From: Saprospiraceae bacterium
GTDB lineage: Bacteria; Bacteroidota; Bacteroidia; Chitinophagales; Saprospiraceae
Direction of reading: 5' to 3'
Length of the DNA stretch: 36,594 bases
Assembly (NCBI GenBank): GCA_026989035.1
Contig: JALSKB010000212.1
Location: forward strand, 1-36,594
A model generated the notes under the pieces. That model was not told the origin of the DNA, made no database searches, and worked only from the letters and a program-made list of their open reading frames with translations. The position numbers were made by a program, and so were the translations under genes. Positions 1 to 8,655 of this stretch are shown piece after piece; within the stretch, counting starts at the first letter, position 1, and each line of letters starts with the position of its first letter.

Positions 1-42
1 TGCTGCGATTAGGGCCTGCTCTATGGAAATTTGTCCTGCGGC

Positions 43-66
43 AGAGACGCACGATCGTGCGTCTCT
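43..66. repeat. Perfect 24-bp palindrome
   Basis: AGAGACGCAC, GATC, GTGCGTCTCT reads the same on both strands. A diverged partner, AGACGCACAA and TTGTGCGTCT around a single T, lies at 827-847 in the second copy of the composite repeat. The loop sequence changed while pairing was kept. Confidence 0.8.
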
Positions 67-372
67 ACTTGCTTGCTTACCTTGCCCTGCGGCTATCCCT
101 GTGGCATACCGCGACGGCCGCTGGGACCAGGCCGGGGGCATAGGGTATGCGTAGGCTTTGATTGGAAATGGATTTTGAAACGGAGAAAAGCAGTAAATCC
201 ATTTCTCCGATTAGCCGATTTTACCGATTAACCCGATTTAACCGATTAGCCGATTAACCCAATAACCGTAACGGACGTGATCGTCGTAATCGTCGTGACA
301 ATTGTAAAGCTTCTTCTTTTGGCTTGATCCAAAAGAAGCAAAAACTCAAGGCTGACCAAGGCTACCAGCATG

Positions 373-447
373 AACCAGCGGGTTGATATAAAATGGAACC
401 AGCGGGTTGATATAAAATGGAACCAGCGGGTTGACACCCGCTGCAAC
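373..447. repeat. 24-bp tandem repeat (about 2.6 copies) ending in a hairpin
   Basis: Two identical 24-bp units (373-396 and 397-420) start with AACCAGCGGGTTGATATAAA. A third, partial copy turns into the inverted repeat CAGCGGGT-TGAC-ACCCGCTG (424-443). A near match, CAGCAGGT-TCAC-ACCCGCTG, precedes the second composite copy at about 535-553, so this hairpin probably marks the unit boundary. Confidence 0.8.
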
Positions 448-826
448 TAGGGCCTTCCCGCCAGCCCGAGGATTTTATACTCAAGGCTAAAGAAGACAAT
501 GACAGCAAAACAACACGCAGGACTAAATGGGAGCAGCAGGTTCACACCCGCTGCGATTAGAGGCCTGCTCTATGGAAATTTGCTCTCCGGCACCCTACGA
601 GCAAAGCCCCAAGCCGCGACGGCCTCTGTCTTAACGGCCGCTCGGGCCAGGCCGGAATTTTGGCATGCGCAGGCTTTGATTGGAAATGGATTTTGAAACG
701 GAGAAAAGCAGTAAATCTATTTCTCCGATTAGCCGATTTTACCGATTAACCCGATTTAACCGATTAGCCGATTAACCCGATTAACCGTAACGAACGTGAT
801 CGACGTAATCGTCGTGACGATCGTAC

Positions 827-847
827 AGACGCACAATTTGTGCGTCT
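827..847. repeat. Palindrome, second copy
   Basis: Arms AGACGCACAA and TTGTGCGTCT are separated by one T. This is the diverged partner of the palindrome at 43-66. Confidence 0.7.
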
Positions 848-1100
848 CTGTCGGTGGAAATTCATTTCCCCAATTGATCCGATTTAATCGATTAGCATTC
901 AGCACAATCTTAAAGGCTTGTTCTTTTGGCTTGACCCAAAAGAAGCAAAAGATCAAGGCCCGGCCAAGGCCTACTAATTACTGTCTACTGATCACTGCTT
1001 TGCACGCTTTGCATGGCCCTTTGCGGATAAAGCAATTTTCTCTTACACCCCAAACGATGCATGGAAGTTAATCAAGCCGAGAGCTCAGCAAATAAAAGAA

Positions 1101-1125
1101 GGGAACCCGGCATGGCCGGCTTCCC
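1101..1125 (-). terminator. Intrinsic terminator of the TonB receptor gene
   Basis: On the minus strand GGGAA-g-CCGGC, loop CAT, GCCGG-g-TTCCC forms two 5-bp stem segments with one G-G mismatch. It is followed by the T-rich tail TTCTTTTATTTG. It lies about 85 nt beyond the receptor stop codon at 1210, in the right orientation. Confidence 0.75.
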
Positions 1126-1144
1126 TCTTTTCATTCACTCACTG

Positions 1145-1160
1145 CATTTGCCGAAAGGCA
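1145..1160 (+). repeat. Dispersed GAAA-loop hairpin motif
   Basis: CATTTGCCGAAAGGCA, with stem TTGCC/GGCAA closed by a GAAA loop. Identical 16-mers occur at 8735-8750 and, reversed, at 24192-24207. Here it lies in the 3' untranslated part of the TonB receptor transcript. Confidence 0.8.
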
Positions 1161-1209
1161 AGATATTCGCCAAACGCTGTAAGCAGTGAGATTCACAACT
1201 CTTCCCGAT

Positions 1210-3969
1210 TTAGAAGGTCAACTTCAGCCCTATATTCCAAGTGCGGCCAAAGCCAAAGAAGCCCCGAGCATCGGACAAAGTACTTGCCGTGCGTGCTTCG
1301 GCAATGTACAATTTATCCAAGGCATTATACACATTAGCGCGGAGCGTAACACCTACACCGGCAATTTTGGTCCTATAGCTTGCTCCCAGATTCATAATCC
1401 CATAAGCGGGCAACTGCAAAGCCTGCTCGCCTTCCTGAGAGGGGTCCGTGTAATCTGTCGGATCAAACAGCGCAAAAAACTGATCGTAGTAAGTATAATC
1501 CACATCCATACGCAGACCGAATGGGAAGTCGTAATCCAGGCCAAGGCGGAAGGTCGTTTGAGGAGCATCGCCGACTTTCAAACCTGAAGCATAGACCGTT
1601 ACGGTATCAATGACCACGTTGTTTTCATCAGACAACAAAGCCTCTACGTTATTCACCCATTGCCAGCTACCCAAAGAAGCCATACCTGTGAGGCTCAAAC
1701 CTCCGATCACTTTGGCATTGAAATCGAGTTCTACACCTTGATGAACGGCATCCAGGCCGGTAACGTTAGCGTAGCCATCCGTAGCTTGAACATAGACGAA
1801 AAGGCTCTTGTCTTGCCAGTTCATCCAGTAGAGATTCAGGTTAGCAGCCATGCGAGGCATGCGCAAACCATAACCCAATTCAGCAGCCAACACTTTTTCG
1901 TTGACGGCATCGGGGTTCACATCTTCGTTGTTGTAGTTCGGAAAAACGGCATCGAAAATGGGCGCACGGGAGTAATAACCGCCATTGGCAAAGATGTTAT
2001 GGTGCTCATTAATGTTGTAATTGGCACCAGCCTTGGCATTGTATCCCAGAAAGCTGTATCGATCGGAAACTTCCAGATCGCTGCCTATGGCATAGTTGAA
2101 GCGATCCTGACGCTGATAGCTGGTATTGGAAACCGAGCCAGCCAGGAACACGGTCAAGGCATTCCGGGTGTACTCCAGTTGCGCAAAACCACCTTGCCAA
2201 CCGACGATACCGTCGTTGTCGTAGTGGATTTTGTTTTCCTGAGGTGTACCGTCGAAATCACCGGCATCTTCCTGCACCAGTTTACCCTCTTCCTTGCTGT
2301 CCACATCGCCATTGCCGTTGAAATCTATCCAGACGGGCTTGTCCACGTTTACATCGCGGGGATCGAGCCAATAGTCGTTACCCAGCAAGTCTTTAACACG
2401 GCGATAGTGCAAACCGCGGTATTGGCGAACATCTATACCCACCATCAGATTCAGGTTGTCGGTCAGGTCGTGCTTAAAGGTAGAAAGCACGCCCAGCCAG
2501 TTGTGTTCGTTCATGGAAGCTCGGCGAATGAGACCGTTGCGTTCACCGGCTACATAGCCGTATTCCGGGTCTTTGCGGTTTCCTTCCGTGGGGAATCCAT
2601 CCAAACCACCGGTACCACTGTTCCAGGCAACGATGTCGTCCATGCGAATCAAACCATTCTCATCGCGGAATCCCCAGGTACCTTTTCCATCGATTTTGCC
2701 TCGATCTCCCGTACCACCGCCACGGCCGAAGGAAACATAAGCCGAAGTAGCCAGGAAGGTGCGGGGGCTGATGGTCCAGTAGTGGTTCAAAGCGATTTGG
2801 GGTTTGTGGTAGAAGTTTTCGCGAATGTTGAAAATTTCACCGTTCAGATAGCCCCAATCGCTGTTGTAGCGAATACTCCCCGTAGTTTCTTTCTCTGCAA
2901 AATCACCGGCTTTTTTGGAATTCAAGAAGTTAGCATACTCTTCGGAAGTAACATCTCCATCGCCGTTGGCATCAGCCTCATCCGTCGGCACATAAACCGA
3001 TAGTTTTTCGCGGAAAGAGCGCTGACCATGACGCTGAGGAGCACCAATAGCGGTAAAGACCAACTGATGGTTTTCGCCCAGTTCTTTGGAGATCGAGGCG
3101 AAATAAGACCAGGCATCGATCCAGGTAGCATCGATGTAGCCGTTGCCGATGGTACGCGAGCCGGAGACCGTAAAGGCCCAGCCGTTTTCGGTGCGTCCGG
3201 TGGACAGCGTCAGACCTGCTTTCAAAAAGCCGTCATTACCTACTGTCGTAAAAGCAGAACCACCGCGTTTGGCATCCGTGGTCTTGGTAATGATGTTAAT
3301 AGTACCGCCTACAGAGTTGATAGCCAATTTCGAGGCTCCCAATCCGCGCTGCACCTGAATCTCGCGGGTTACGTCGCTCAGGCCGGCCCAGTTTGACCAA
3401 TAAACCCAGCCGTTTTCCATGTCGTTAACGGGAATACCGTTGATGAGCACAGCCGTGTTGCGCTGATCGAAACCGCGAACATTGATACGGGCATCGCCAA
3501 AACCACCACCACCACGGGTAGCATAAACCGAAGGCGTAGAGTTCAACACCTGAGGAAATTCTCTATTGCCCACTTTAGCTTCGATCTCGGCAGATCCCAC
3601 TACCGATACAGCAACCGGGGTCTTTCTATCTACCGCCGAAGAAGCCACCACGTTAATCTCTTTCAAGCCAATGGCATCAAAGCCCAGGCGAACGGTCCCC
3701 ACGTCAACTTTACCGGAAACAGAAACCGGCACGTCCATGGTTTCATAACCCGTATAAGAAATCTGCAACGTGTAATTGCCTTCGGGGACATTGGCAAGCA
3801 TAAACTTGCCGTCCACATCGGTAATGGTACCTATCGTAGTACCTTGCAGTAAAACGGAAGCACCGATCAAAGGTTCATCCGTTTCGGCATCCAATACCGT
3901 TCCCATGATGCTCTGGCTAAAGCCTGCAACAGCAGCCAACAGCAAGATGAAAGTAAACAACTTTTTCAT
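1210..3969 (-). CDS. TonB-dependent outer-membrane receptor with EF-hand-like loops
   Basis: A predicted ligand-gated outer-membrane transporter energised by TonB; the ligand is unknown. The 919-residue protein begins with signal peptide MKKLFTFILLLAAVAGFSQ. A carboxypeptidase-regulatory-like domain follows (about 20-100, 'GTVLDAETDEPLIGASV'), then a plug (about 110-215, 'VLINGIPVND', 'SVGGTINIITK') and a barrel ending in LTF. Two perfect EF-hand loops lie in the barrel: DANGDGDVTSEE (333-344) and DFNGNGDVDSKE (549-560). I chose the start at 3969 over the in-frame ATG at 4014 because the signal peptide begins there and a promoter lies between the two. No SusD partner is adjacent, so this is not an obvious SusC. 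A terminator follows at 1101. Confidence 0.93.
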   Translation of the reverse strand: MKKLFTFILLLAAVAGFSQSIMGTVLDAETDEPLIGASVLLQGTTIGTITDVDGKFMLANVPEGNYTLQISYTGYETMDVPVSVSGKVDVGTVRLGFDAIGLKEINVVASSAVDRKTPVAVSVVGSAEIEAKVGNREFPQVLNSTPSVYATRGGGGFGDARINVRGFDQRNTAVLINGIPVNDMENGWVYWSNWAGLSDVTREIQVQRGLGASKLAINSVGGTINIITKTTDAKRGGSAFTTVGNDGFLKAGLTLSTGRTENGWAFTVSGSRTIGNGYIDATWIDAWSYFASISKELGENHQLVFTAIGAPQRHGQRSFREKLSVYVPTDEADANGDGDVTSEEYANFLNSKKAGDFAEKETTGSIRYNSDWGYLNGEIFNIRENFYHKPQIALNHYWTISPRTFLATSAYVSFGRGGGTGDRGKIDGKGTWGFRDENGLIRMDDIVAWNSGTGGLDGFPTEGNRKDPEYGYVAGERNGLIRRASMNEHNWLGVLSTFKHDLTDNLNLMVGIDVRQYRGLHYRRVKDLLGNDYWLDPRDVNVDKPVWIDFNGNGDVDSKEEGKLVQEDAGDFDGTPQENKIHYDNDGIVGWQGGFAQLEYTRNALTVFLAGSVSNTSYQRQDRFNYAIGSDLEVSDRYSFLGYNAKAGANYNINEHHNIFANGGYYSRAPIFDAVFPNYNNEDVNPDAVNEKVLAAELGYGLRMPRMAANLNLYWMNWQDKSLFVYVQATDGYANVTGLDAVHQGVELDFNAKVIGGLSLTGMASLGSWQWVNNVEALLSDENNVVIDTVTVYASGLKVGDAPQTTFRLGLDYDFPFGLRMDVDYTYYDQFFALFDPTDYTDPSQEGEQALQLPAYGIMNLGASYRTKIAGVGVTLRANVYNALDKLYIAEARTASTLSDARGFFGFGRTWNIGLKLTF

Positions 3970-4001
3970 AGTTGAAAGTTTGGTTGTGAAGTAATTTGCC
4001 G

Positions 4002-4034
4002 CAAAGGTAAGCAAGTCTTAGTGCTAAAACCAAA
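4002..4034 (-). promoter_or_regulatory. Bacteroidota-type promoter of the TonB receptor
   Basis: On the minus strand, -33 TTTG (4034-4031) and -7 TACCTTTG (4009-4002) are 21 nt apart, matching TTTG/TAnnTTTG. Transcription would start near 3996, which excludes the upstream ATG at 4014 and supports the start at 3969. Confidence 0.7.
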
Positions 4035-4178
4035 CGCAAAAAAAGTTAACTTAAAATTCATCTAACTGATTTATATCACCCTTAAGGGGCTATCAGGTTA
4101 TCATTCCAAATAGTCATCGTATTTTTACCACGCCAACAAAACCAACTTTTTCAAAACACCGTCAAAAGCTTTCCCGAT

Positions 4179-7100
4179 ATGCGAATCGTTCCTATCCTTG
4201 CCCCCCTATTCCTGCTTACTCTCGGCTTTTTTTCCTGCAAGAACTCCTCAGTACCTGCTTCAAAAGACGCTTGGAGCGGCAGCCTGCTGGAGCTCCTGCC
4301 TCCTGAAAAAACGGGCATAGACTTCTCCAACACCCTGTCGGAAAGCCCCAACATGAATATAGCTTTCTACGACTATTACTACAACGGAGCCGGCGTGGCA
4401 GCAGGAGACATAGACAACGACGGTCTGCCCGACTTGTTTTTTTGCGGCAACAACCAGCCCAACAAGCTCTATCGAAATCTCGGCAACTTCAAATTTGAAG
4501 ATATCTCGACCAAGGCCGGCATAGCCCGAAACAACGCTTGGGCCGTGGGTGTTACCATGGCCGATGTCAATGCCGACGGCCTACTCGACATCTACGTCTG
4601 CCATGCCGGGCCCAATGATCCGGCAAACTTCCCCAAAGCCAATGAACTTTTCATCAATCAGGGTAACGGCACCTTCAAAGAGATGGCCCGCCAATACGGC
4701 ATAGCCGATTCGGGCTACTCCATGCACGCCACTTTCTTCGACTACGATCAAGACGGCGACCTGGACCTCTTTGTTTTAAACCACAGCAACATCTACGAAA
4801 CCAATACCTATACCTATCACGATTGGCTAGCCAAAGCTTCCAAGGAAGAAATTCAACGCTACAGCAATACGCTGTACCGCAACAACGGCAACGGCACTTT
4901 CACCGATGTAACCGAACAGGCCGGCATGCTCAAACCGGGCTTCGGCCTGGGTGTCATAGCGGCAGATTTTAACGAAGACGGCCTGACCGACCTCTACGTC
5001 TCCAACGACTACTTCATTCCCGATTTCCTATACATCAACCAAGGCGATGGCACTTTCAAAGACGTCATCGAAGCCCACACTGCGCACACTTCTTTTTACT
5101 CCATGGGCTGCGACGGCGCCGACATCAACAACGACGGCTTGATCGACCTGGGTGCCGTGGACATGACCCCTGCAGATCACGTGCGTTCCAAAGTCTTGAT
5201 GCCCTCCATGGACGTCCCTCAATTTTACTACCTGATCCGCGACAAGGGATATCAACTACAATACATGTTCAACAGCCTACAGGCCAACAGAGGCTACGGC
5301 ATTTTTAGTGAAATAGGAAATTATTCCGGTGTTTCCAAAACGGATTGGAGCTGGACTGCTCTCTTTGCCGATTTGGACAATGACGGCTTAAAAGACTACA
5401 TCGTAACCAACGGCTTCAAACGCGATACCAAAGACAACGATTTCCGCATAGCCAGTCAAAAAGCCCGCAGGGAAGGCAAACCCCTGACACCCGAACAAGT
5501 CTGGGAAAACCTCAACAAGATGGAAAGCCACCCCCTGCCCAATTACCTCTACCACAACAAAGGGAATTTCAAATTTGAAAATGTGGCCGACGCTTGGGGC
5601 TTTGCCGAACCATCTTTCTCCAATGGCACCGCTTATGCAGACTTTGATCGAGATGGCGACTTAGACCTCGCCATCAACAACGTAGATGCCCCGGCCTTCA
5701 TCTATCGAAACCACGCTTCCGAAACGGGAAAGCACTTCCTGCAAGTCCAACTGACCAGCAGCTCACACAAGCCAATCTTCAACAGCAAAATCGAAATCCG
5801 CTATCCGGGGGGCAAGCAATTCATCGAAATCACCCCCAGTAGAGGCTACGCCTCTTGCTCTGAAACCATAGCGCATTTTGGCCTGGGAGACGAAACTACG
5901 GTAGATGAAGTACGCATCATCTGGCCCGACGGAAAAACCCAAACCCTTATTCAAAAACCCAAGATAGATCAATTGCTCACCGTAGATATGGATCGGGCCA
6001 ATCGGCAAAACTTTCAAAAACCGCCATCCAAAACGCCTTTCCTCGACATCACTTCCCAAAGCGGCATAGATTTCGTCCACAAAGAAAACCCCTTCAACGA
6101 CTACGCCAAGGAAGTGCTGCTACCTCATAGCCAATCCAAATTGGGCCCCTTCATCGCCGTAGGTGATGTCAACGGAGACGGCTTCGAAGACTTTTTCGTC
6201 GGAGGTGCTTTGGGGCAAGCCGGCAAAATGTACCTGCAAGACCCCACTACCGGCAAATTCGTACCTAACCCCTCTCAAGCCTGGCAGCAGCATCAAAATA
6301 TGGAAGACATGGGCGCCCTACTCTTTGATGCCGATGGCGATGGCGACCTGGACCTCTACGTCGCCAGTGGCGGTGGCGGCGATGTCGAAGGCCAAAAACA
6401 CCTACTCCAGGACAGACTCTACCTCAACGATGGAAAGGGCCAATTTAGCTATGCTCCCGACAGGCTACCCAAAATCGACATCAGCAGTGGCCGAGTCAAA
6501 GCAGCAGATTTTGATGCTGACGGAGACCTGGACCTGCTCGTCTGCGGACGCACACAACCCGGAAAATACCCTTCCCCGGTCTCTTCCCTGCTGTTGGAAA
6601 ACCAAAACGGCCGCTTCACTGAGGTCAGCGCCCAAAAAGCTCCCGACCTGCAAAACATCGGCATGATTACAGATGCCTGCTGGACCGACTTCAACCAAGA
6701 CGGACGTCTCGACCTCATCCTCACCGGAGAGTGGATGCCCGTCGTGTTTCTGGAAAACCAAGGAGGAAAGCTCAGCCGAATTGATGACACCCGCTTGCTG
6801 CCGCAAAATACTACCGGCTGGTGGTATGCCATTCGGGCCGCTGATGTGGACGGCGACGGAGACACCGACTACCTGCTCGGCAACGTAGGTGAAAACAACA
6901 AATTTCACCCCTCGGAAGACCACCCCCTGCACCTCTTCTTCAACGACTTCGATGACAACGGCACCTACGACATCGTGCTCAGCAAAGACTACCACGAAAA
7001 ACTGGTACCCGTACGAGGTAAAGAGTGCTCCACAGCGCAAATGCCTTTCGTCTCGGAAAAATTTCCCACCTTCCGGGGCTTTGCCAACGCCTCCCTGGAG

Positions 7101-7547
7101 GACATCTACGGCGCCGAAAAACTCGAAAAAAGCCTGCACTATACCGCCAAAACCTTTACCAGCTACTGGATGGAACGCACCGAAAACGGAAACTTCCGCC
7201 TGCATCGTCTGCCCTATCCGGCCCAATGGTCTCCGGTTAATGCTATTGTCGCAACGGATTTAGACGGCGATCAACGCAATGACATCATCCTGGGAGGAAA
7301 CATGTTTCAAGCAGAAGTAGAAACGCCGGCCTATGATGCGGGCAAAGGCCTCTGGATGGAAAAACAGGCTGACGGCCAGTGGAAGGCCCCCATCAACATG
7401 GAAGAAACCGGGCTTTACCTGCCTCACGACCTCAAAGACCTCCAACTCATTCACATCACCCCTCAAAAGCTACCCGCCTTGTTGGTCGCCAACAACAACA
7501 ACCTGGTACAGTTGGTCGTCTTCCTACAACAAAATCAAGCACAATAA
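4179..7547 (+). CDS. Large VCBS/FG-GAP repeat lipoprotein with ASPIC/UnbV domain
   Basis: A 1122-residue secreted lipoprotein of the CRTAC1-like/UnbV type. The leader ends at LGFFSC (Cys20). About fourteen blades carry the calcium-binding signature DxDxDGxxD, for example GDIDNDGLPDL, FDYDQDGDLDL, ADFDRDGDLDL, DADGDGDLDL and ADVDGDGDTDY. They form two groups either side of an ASPIC/UnbV domain at about 510-605 (RGYASCSE, HFGLGD, IIWPDG). The repeats are expected to fold as Ca-stabilised beta-propellers. The biochemical role is unknown; related proteins in Bacteroidota are cell-surface and often encoded near outer-membrane receptors, as here, divergent from the TonB receptor. I see no recognisable ribosome binding site, which is usual in this phylum. 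Confidence 0.9.
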   Translation: MRIVPILAPLFLLTLGFFSCKNSSVPASKDAWSGSLLELLPPEKTGIDFSNTLSESPNMNIAFYDYYYNGAGVAAGDIDNDGLPDLFFCGNNQPNKLYRNLGNFKFEDISTKAGIARNNAWAVGVTMADVNADGLLDIYVCHAGPNDPANFPKANELFINQGNGTFKEMARQYGIADSGYSMHATFFDYDQDGDLDLFVLNHSNIYETNTYTYHDWLAKASKEEIQRYSNTLYRNNGNGTFTDVTEQAGMLKPGFGLGVIAADFNEDGLTDLYVSNDYFIPDFLYINQGDGTFKDVIEAHTAHTSFYSMGCDGADINNDGLIDLGAVDMTPADHVRSKVLMPSMDVPQFYYLIRDKGYQLQYMFNSLQANRGYGIFSEIGNYSGVSKTDWSWTALFADLDNDGLKDYIVTNGFKRDTKDNDFRIASQKARREGKPLTPEQVWENLNKMESHPLPNYLYHNKGNFKFENVADAWGFAEPSFSNGTAYADFDRDGDLDLAINNVDAPAFIYRNHASETGKHFLQVQLTSSSHKPIFNSKIEIRYPGGKQFIEITPSRGYASCSETIAHFGLGDETTVDEVRIIWPDGKTQTLIQKPKIDQLLTVDMDRANRQNFQKPPSKTPFLDITSQSGIDFVHKENPFNDYAKEVLLPHSQSKLGPFIAVGDVNGDGFEDFFVGGALGQAGKMYLQDPTTGKFVPNPSQAWQQHQNMEDMGALLFDADGDGDLDLYVASGGGGDVEGQKHLLQDRLYLNDGKGQFSYAPDRLPKIDISSGRVKAADFDADGDLDLLVCGRTQPGKYPSPVSSLLLENQNGRFTEVSAQKAPDLQNIGMITDACWTDFNQDGRLDLILTGEWMPVVFLENQGGKLSRIDDTRLLPQNTTGWWYAIRAADVDGDGDTDYLLGNVGENNKFHPSEDHPLHLFFNDFDDNGTYDIVLSKDYHEKLVPVRGKECSTAQMPFVSEKFPTFRGFANASLEDIYGAEKLEKSLHYTAKTFTSYWMERTENGNFRLHRLPYPAQWSPVNAIVATDLDGDQRNDIILGGNMFQAEVETPAYDAGKGLWMEKQADGQWKAPINMEETGLYLPHDLKDLQLIHITPQKLPALLVANNNNLVQLVVFLQQNQAQ

Positions 7548-7555
7548 AAGCATGA

Positions 7556-7585
7556 CGACAGGCTACTCTTTCCGGTAGCCTGTCG
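7556..7585. terminator. Bidirectional terminator between convergent genes
   Basis: Perfect 11-bp stem CGACAGGCTAC/GTAGCCTGTCG with an 8-nt loop. On the minus strand it is followed by TGCTTTTATT, so it best serves the pyrophosphatase-like gene, with its T-tract overlapping the end of the VCBS gene. The plus side lacks a T-tract. Confidence 0.7.
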
Positions 7586-7587
7586 CT

Positions 7588-8172
7588 TCACTCTCCCTGA
7601 GGTGCTACCCAGCCCTCTAACTCTGTGCGACCGTAACCCAAATGGTTTTTAAACCAAACTTCCAGCAAACGCCGAGCAGCTTCTCCTTCAATCATAAAGT
7701 CCGAAAAATCATCTACCGGCAAAAGGCGCAAAGAGCTCTCTAAAGGTATGTAGATGCCCAAAGACCGCTTTTTACCGCTTTCGCGAAATTTCAACACGGC
7801 CAAAGGCAAAGCCTTAAGCACCTTCCCTCTCGGCAAAGCCTCAGCTAAAAGCAAACCGTTAGACCACAAACGACGGTCTTCTTCGCCTTCCCGAGGAATA
7901 AAACCCGCATTGGCCGGCAAAGGAAGAAAAGACACCCGAGCCTTAGCTTTTCGAAACCCTTTGCTTGTCGGATCGTAGCGCATCACAGGTAAAGTGCCGG
8001 CAGGATTCTCCACCACAAACCAAACTGTATCTGAAACAAATGCCGGCAAACGCCCGTAACCTCGCCTACGGATGGAGGCATCCTCCTTACACGAAAACCA
8101 GGACAGGAAAAAGAGCCACAAAAGTCCGCATCCCAACAGTCGCAACCCTTTGTTTACTGAAAAAAAAATCAT
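7588..8172 (-). CDS. Inorganic pyrophosphatase-like lipoprotein, catalytic residues lost
   Basis: The 194-residue protein has a leader ending near WFSC (Cys28), so it is probably a lipoprotein, though the lipobox is loose. The rest follows soluble family I pyrophosphatase: VVENPAGTLPVMRYD (about 53-67, compare the family's EIPxxxxxKYE), LPANAGFIP (85-93, compare YPxNYGFIP), GKVLKALPLAVLKF (116-129, compare the family's RPIGVLKM) and a final LEGW. The metal-binding DGDPxDVLV is replaced by RRLWSNGLLL (100-109), the active-site Tyr of NYG is Ala, and the later Asp/Lys cluster reads KKRSLGIYIP. I infer a pyrophosphatase fold without pyrophosphatase activity, perhaps a periplasmic binding or structural protein. 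Divergent from the CMD gene; terminator at 7556. Confidence 0.75.
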   Translation of the reverse strand: MIFFSVNKGLRLLGCGLLWLFFLSWFSCKEDASIRRRGYGRLPAFVSDTVWFVVENPAGTLPVMRYDPTSKGFRKAKARVSFLPLPANAGFIPREGEEDRRLWSNGLLLAEALPRGKVLKALPLAVLKFRESGKKRSLGIYIPLESSLRLLPVDDFSDFMIEGEAARRLLEVWFKNHLGYGRTELEGWVAPQGE

Positions 8173-8189
8173 ATCTTGTGTATCCCTTT

Positions 8190-8197
8190 TATCTTTG
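8190..8197 (+). promoter_or_regulatory. -7 element upstream of the CMD/ArsS pair
   Basis: TATCTTTG matches TAnnTTTG exactly, 51 nt before the ATG at 8249. No -33 TTTG lies at the usual spacing; CTTG at 8175-8178 is only 11 nt away, so the promoter is incomplete by this measure. Confidence 0.5.
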
Positions 8198-8248
8198 GTT
8201 ACTCAACGACAAAGAAACCACATTTTCACCATCAAAAAAAATCCGAAC

Positions 8249-8602
8249 ATGGAAGCCAAACAACAAAAAAAACGTCACTACTTTGACCCTGCAGATTTAG
8301 CGAAATTTGGCAACATCACCGAATTTCAAGAGCAAATGGGCAAAAAATTCTTCGAATGGTACGGTGAAGTCTTTAAGGAAGGAGCCTTGAGCCAACGGGA
8401 AAAAGCACTCATCGCCTTAGCCGTAGCCCACACCGTGCAATGCCCTTACTGCATTGATGCCTACACCAGCGACTGCCTCGAAAAAGGCGCCGATGAAGAA
8501 CAAATGATGGAAGCCGTTCACGTCGCCGCAGCCATCAAAGGCGGAGCTACCCTGGCCTTTAGCATCCAGATGATGAACCAAGTCAAAGAAATGACTTTCT
8601 AA
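8249..8602 (+). CDS. CMD/AhpD-like peroxidase-type protein of arsenosugar type
   Basis: A 117-residue carboxymuconolactone decarboxylase-domain protein. It has the redox motif CPYC (Cys65, Cys68) in HTVQCPYCIDAYT and a downstream His91 (EAVHVAA), as in AhpD-like alkylhydroperoxidases. Proteins of this kind are found beside ArsS and are called arsenosugar-biosynthesis-associated peroxidase-like proteins; some relatives carry selenocysteine in this motif, whereas here both positions are plain Cys codons. I chose ATG 8249 because upstream in-frame codons read into the divergent promoter region and encode unconserved sequence. arsS follows after 53 nt, so they are probably co-transcribed. No signal peptide: cytoplasmic. 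Confidence 0.88.
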   Translation: MEAKQQKKRHYFDPADLAKFGNITEFQEQMGKKFFEWYGEVFKEGALSQREKALIALAVAHTVQCPYCIDAYTSDCLEKGADEEQMMEAVHVAAAIKGGATLAFSIQMMNQVKEMTF

Positions 8603-8622
8603 CATTTGGCTTTCGCCAAATG
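8603..8622. repeat. Dispersed GAAA-loop hairpin motif, full symmetric form
   Basis: CATTTGGCTTTCGCCAAATG: a perfect 8-bp stem starting directly after the stop codon of the CMD gene. Its complement is the GGC/GCC version of the motif with a GAAA loop. It could act as a processing or attenuation hairpin between the CMD gene and arsS; it lacks a T-tract. Confidence 0.8.
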
Positions 8623-8655
8623 AAATAGAGAGCATATCCACACAAAGCTTCTAAC

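Larger units (their letters stand above)
1..1090. repeat. Gene-free repeat-rich region with two copies of a composite repeat
   Basis: No convincing gene is present; the short open frames are low-complexity. The stretch holds two diverged copies of one composite unit, about 1-350 and 549-965. Each runs from GCTGCGATTAG through a palindrome, a run of CCGATTAACC-like units, a CG-rich T/A-CGT run, and a hairpin CTTCTTTTGG..CCAAAAGAAG followed by a 'tcaaggc' tail. The best-conserved core is 153-299 against 671-818, which differ at only a few positions. A third, short fragment of the unit's left edge starts at 441. I see no transposase or terminal inverted repeats. Confidence 0.8.

Noticed and set aside
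373-447. Possible CRISPR-like array
   Set aside because: The 24-bp units are adjacent with no spacers, and there are no cas genes.
1660-3003. A 447-codon open frame on the plus strand
   Set aside because: It lies wholly antisense to the TonB receptor, has no recognisable domain, and is the mirror of that gene's codon bias.
3970-4014. Upstream in-frame ATG for the TonB receptor
   Set aside because: It would put 15 polar residues before the signal peptide and lies on the upstream side of the promoter's predicted start site.
6465-7226. A 253-codon open frame on the minus strand
   Set aside because: It is antisense to the VCBS-repeat gene; its Val/Phe/Gly-rich product is the complement of the Asp/Gly-rich repeats.
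1210-7547. Polysaccharide utilisation locus (SusC/SusD)
   Set aside because: No SusD, glycosidase or regulator is present; the receptor lacks a partner lipoprotein of SusD type.
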